A stretch of 5,804 nucleotides of DNA. Origin: Clostridiales bacterium. GTDB taxonomy: Bacteria; Bacillota; Desulfitobacteriia; Desulfitobacteriales; Desulfitobacteriaceae. Where the stretch lies: assembly GCA_027357125.1 (NCBI GenBank), contig DAHVVW010000145.1, forward strand, positions 1 through 5,804, given 5' to 3'. A program made the position numbers and the translations under genes. The notes under the pieces were generated by a model. That model had not been told where the DNA came from and searched no databases. It was given only the letters and a program-made list of their open reading frames with translations. Every line of letters begins with the position of its first letter. Positions within the stretch are counted from its first letter, which is position 1. Positions 5,652 through 5,804 of this stretch are shown here, one piece after another.

Positions 5652-5804
5652 TTAGATCGTACGGCTTCGCCCCTGGGTTTGACCGACGTGTACCCAATTG
5701 GCGGCTCGATAACAAATACTGCGGAAGCGACCTTGTTCGTTAACCGAATTCCACGCCGAACATATTTCTCTGGAAATCCGCGTGCGATTCAAATTCGGAT
5801 GTTC
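5652..5804 (-). pseudogene. Remnant of a DUF4338 / DruA-like gene (internally deleted, 5' end outside the window)
   Basis: On the minus strand a frame enters from the right edge and runs 50 codons to TAA at 5652-5654. Its first part reads LNRTRISREICSAWN, like the N-terminal segment of DUF4338 proteins (LxRxxLxRxLCxxxxW, from memory of the family). Its last part reads CYRAANWVHVGQTQGRSR, which resembles the C-terminal CYRAANW-xxxGxTxGRGR signature. In full-length members these segments are separated by well over 100 residues; here they are only about ten residues apart (around GRFRSI), so most of the protein is missing. The stop comes right after GRSRTI, short of the normal C-terminus. DUF4338 includes DruA of the Druantia anti-phage system, and relatives occur in high copy near or fused to transposases. 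A fragment like this cannot be a working defence protein; a degenerate mobile-element remnant is the likeliest reading. It points toward mcmB tail to tail. Confidence 0.6.

Noticed and set aside
5652..5804. Active Druantia-type anti-phage defence gene
   Set aside because: Only the two ends of the protein are present, the C-terminus is cut short, and no druBCDE-like helicase genes are visible. The fragment supports a remnant, not a defence system.
1..5804. CRISPR array, tRNA, rRNA or complete insertion sequence
   Set aside because: No regularly spaced repeats, no tRNA-like cloverleaf and no rRNA segment were noticed, and no intact transposase is present; only the edge fragment suggests mobile DNA.

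Overview
The window looks like a chromosomal segment from a low-to-mid GC Gram-positive anaerobe of the Clostridia. A Peptococcaceae / Desulfotomaculum / Pelotomaculum-like host is my best guess, but nothing here fixes the genus. The reasons are strong AGGAGG-type ribosome binding sites, frequent TTG starts, a type IV pilus PilN-PilO pair, and a two-subunit (split) B12-dependent methylmalonyl-CoA mutase next to succinyl-CoA synthetase genes. All intact genes are on the + strand.

Left edge (1-947): the 3' part of a pilN-like gene and a complete pilO-like gene. They overlap by 38 bases and are probably translationally coupled. They are the end of a type IV pilus or type II secretion-like assembly operon. 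The next 276 bases (948-1223) are AT-rich and hold a strong hairpin just after pilO, a second hairpin that would mask a Shine-Dalgarno sequence in front of a 16-codon micro-ORF, and a good sigma-A-type promoter (1093-1120) likely to drive the metabolic genes.

Centre and right (1224-5632): sucC, sucD, mcmA and mcmB. SucCD interconverts succinate and succinyl-CoA; McmA (catalytic barrel) and McmB (cobalamin-binding subunit) interconvert succinyl-CoA and methylmalonyl-CoA. Together they form the succinate-to-methylmalonyl-CoA section of the propionate pathway, which can run toward propionate formation or toward (syntrophic) propionate oxidation; the sequence does not show the direction. The methylmalonyl-CoA epimerase and the MeaB-type GTPase chaperone expected nearby are not in the window. 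sucD and mcmA are separated by 256 bases that are unusual: GC-rich, free of a convincing gene, rich in inverted repeats, and bracketed by a degenerate short repeat.

Right edge (5633-5804): an apparently ownerless ribosome binding site follows mcmB. Next comes, on the minus strand, a 50-residue open fragment that I read as an internally deleted, 3'-truncated remnant of a DUF4338/DruA-type gene, a family often found in many copies and near mobile elements. This remnant and the structured sucD-mcmA spacer are the least ordinary things here. I see no evidence of a complete new system.
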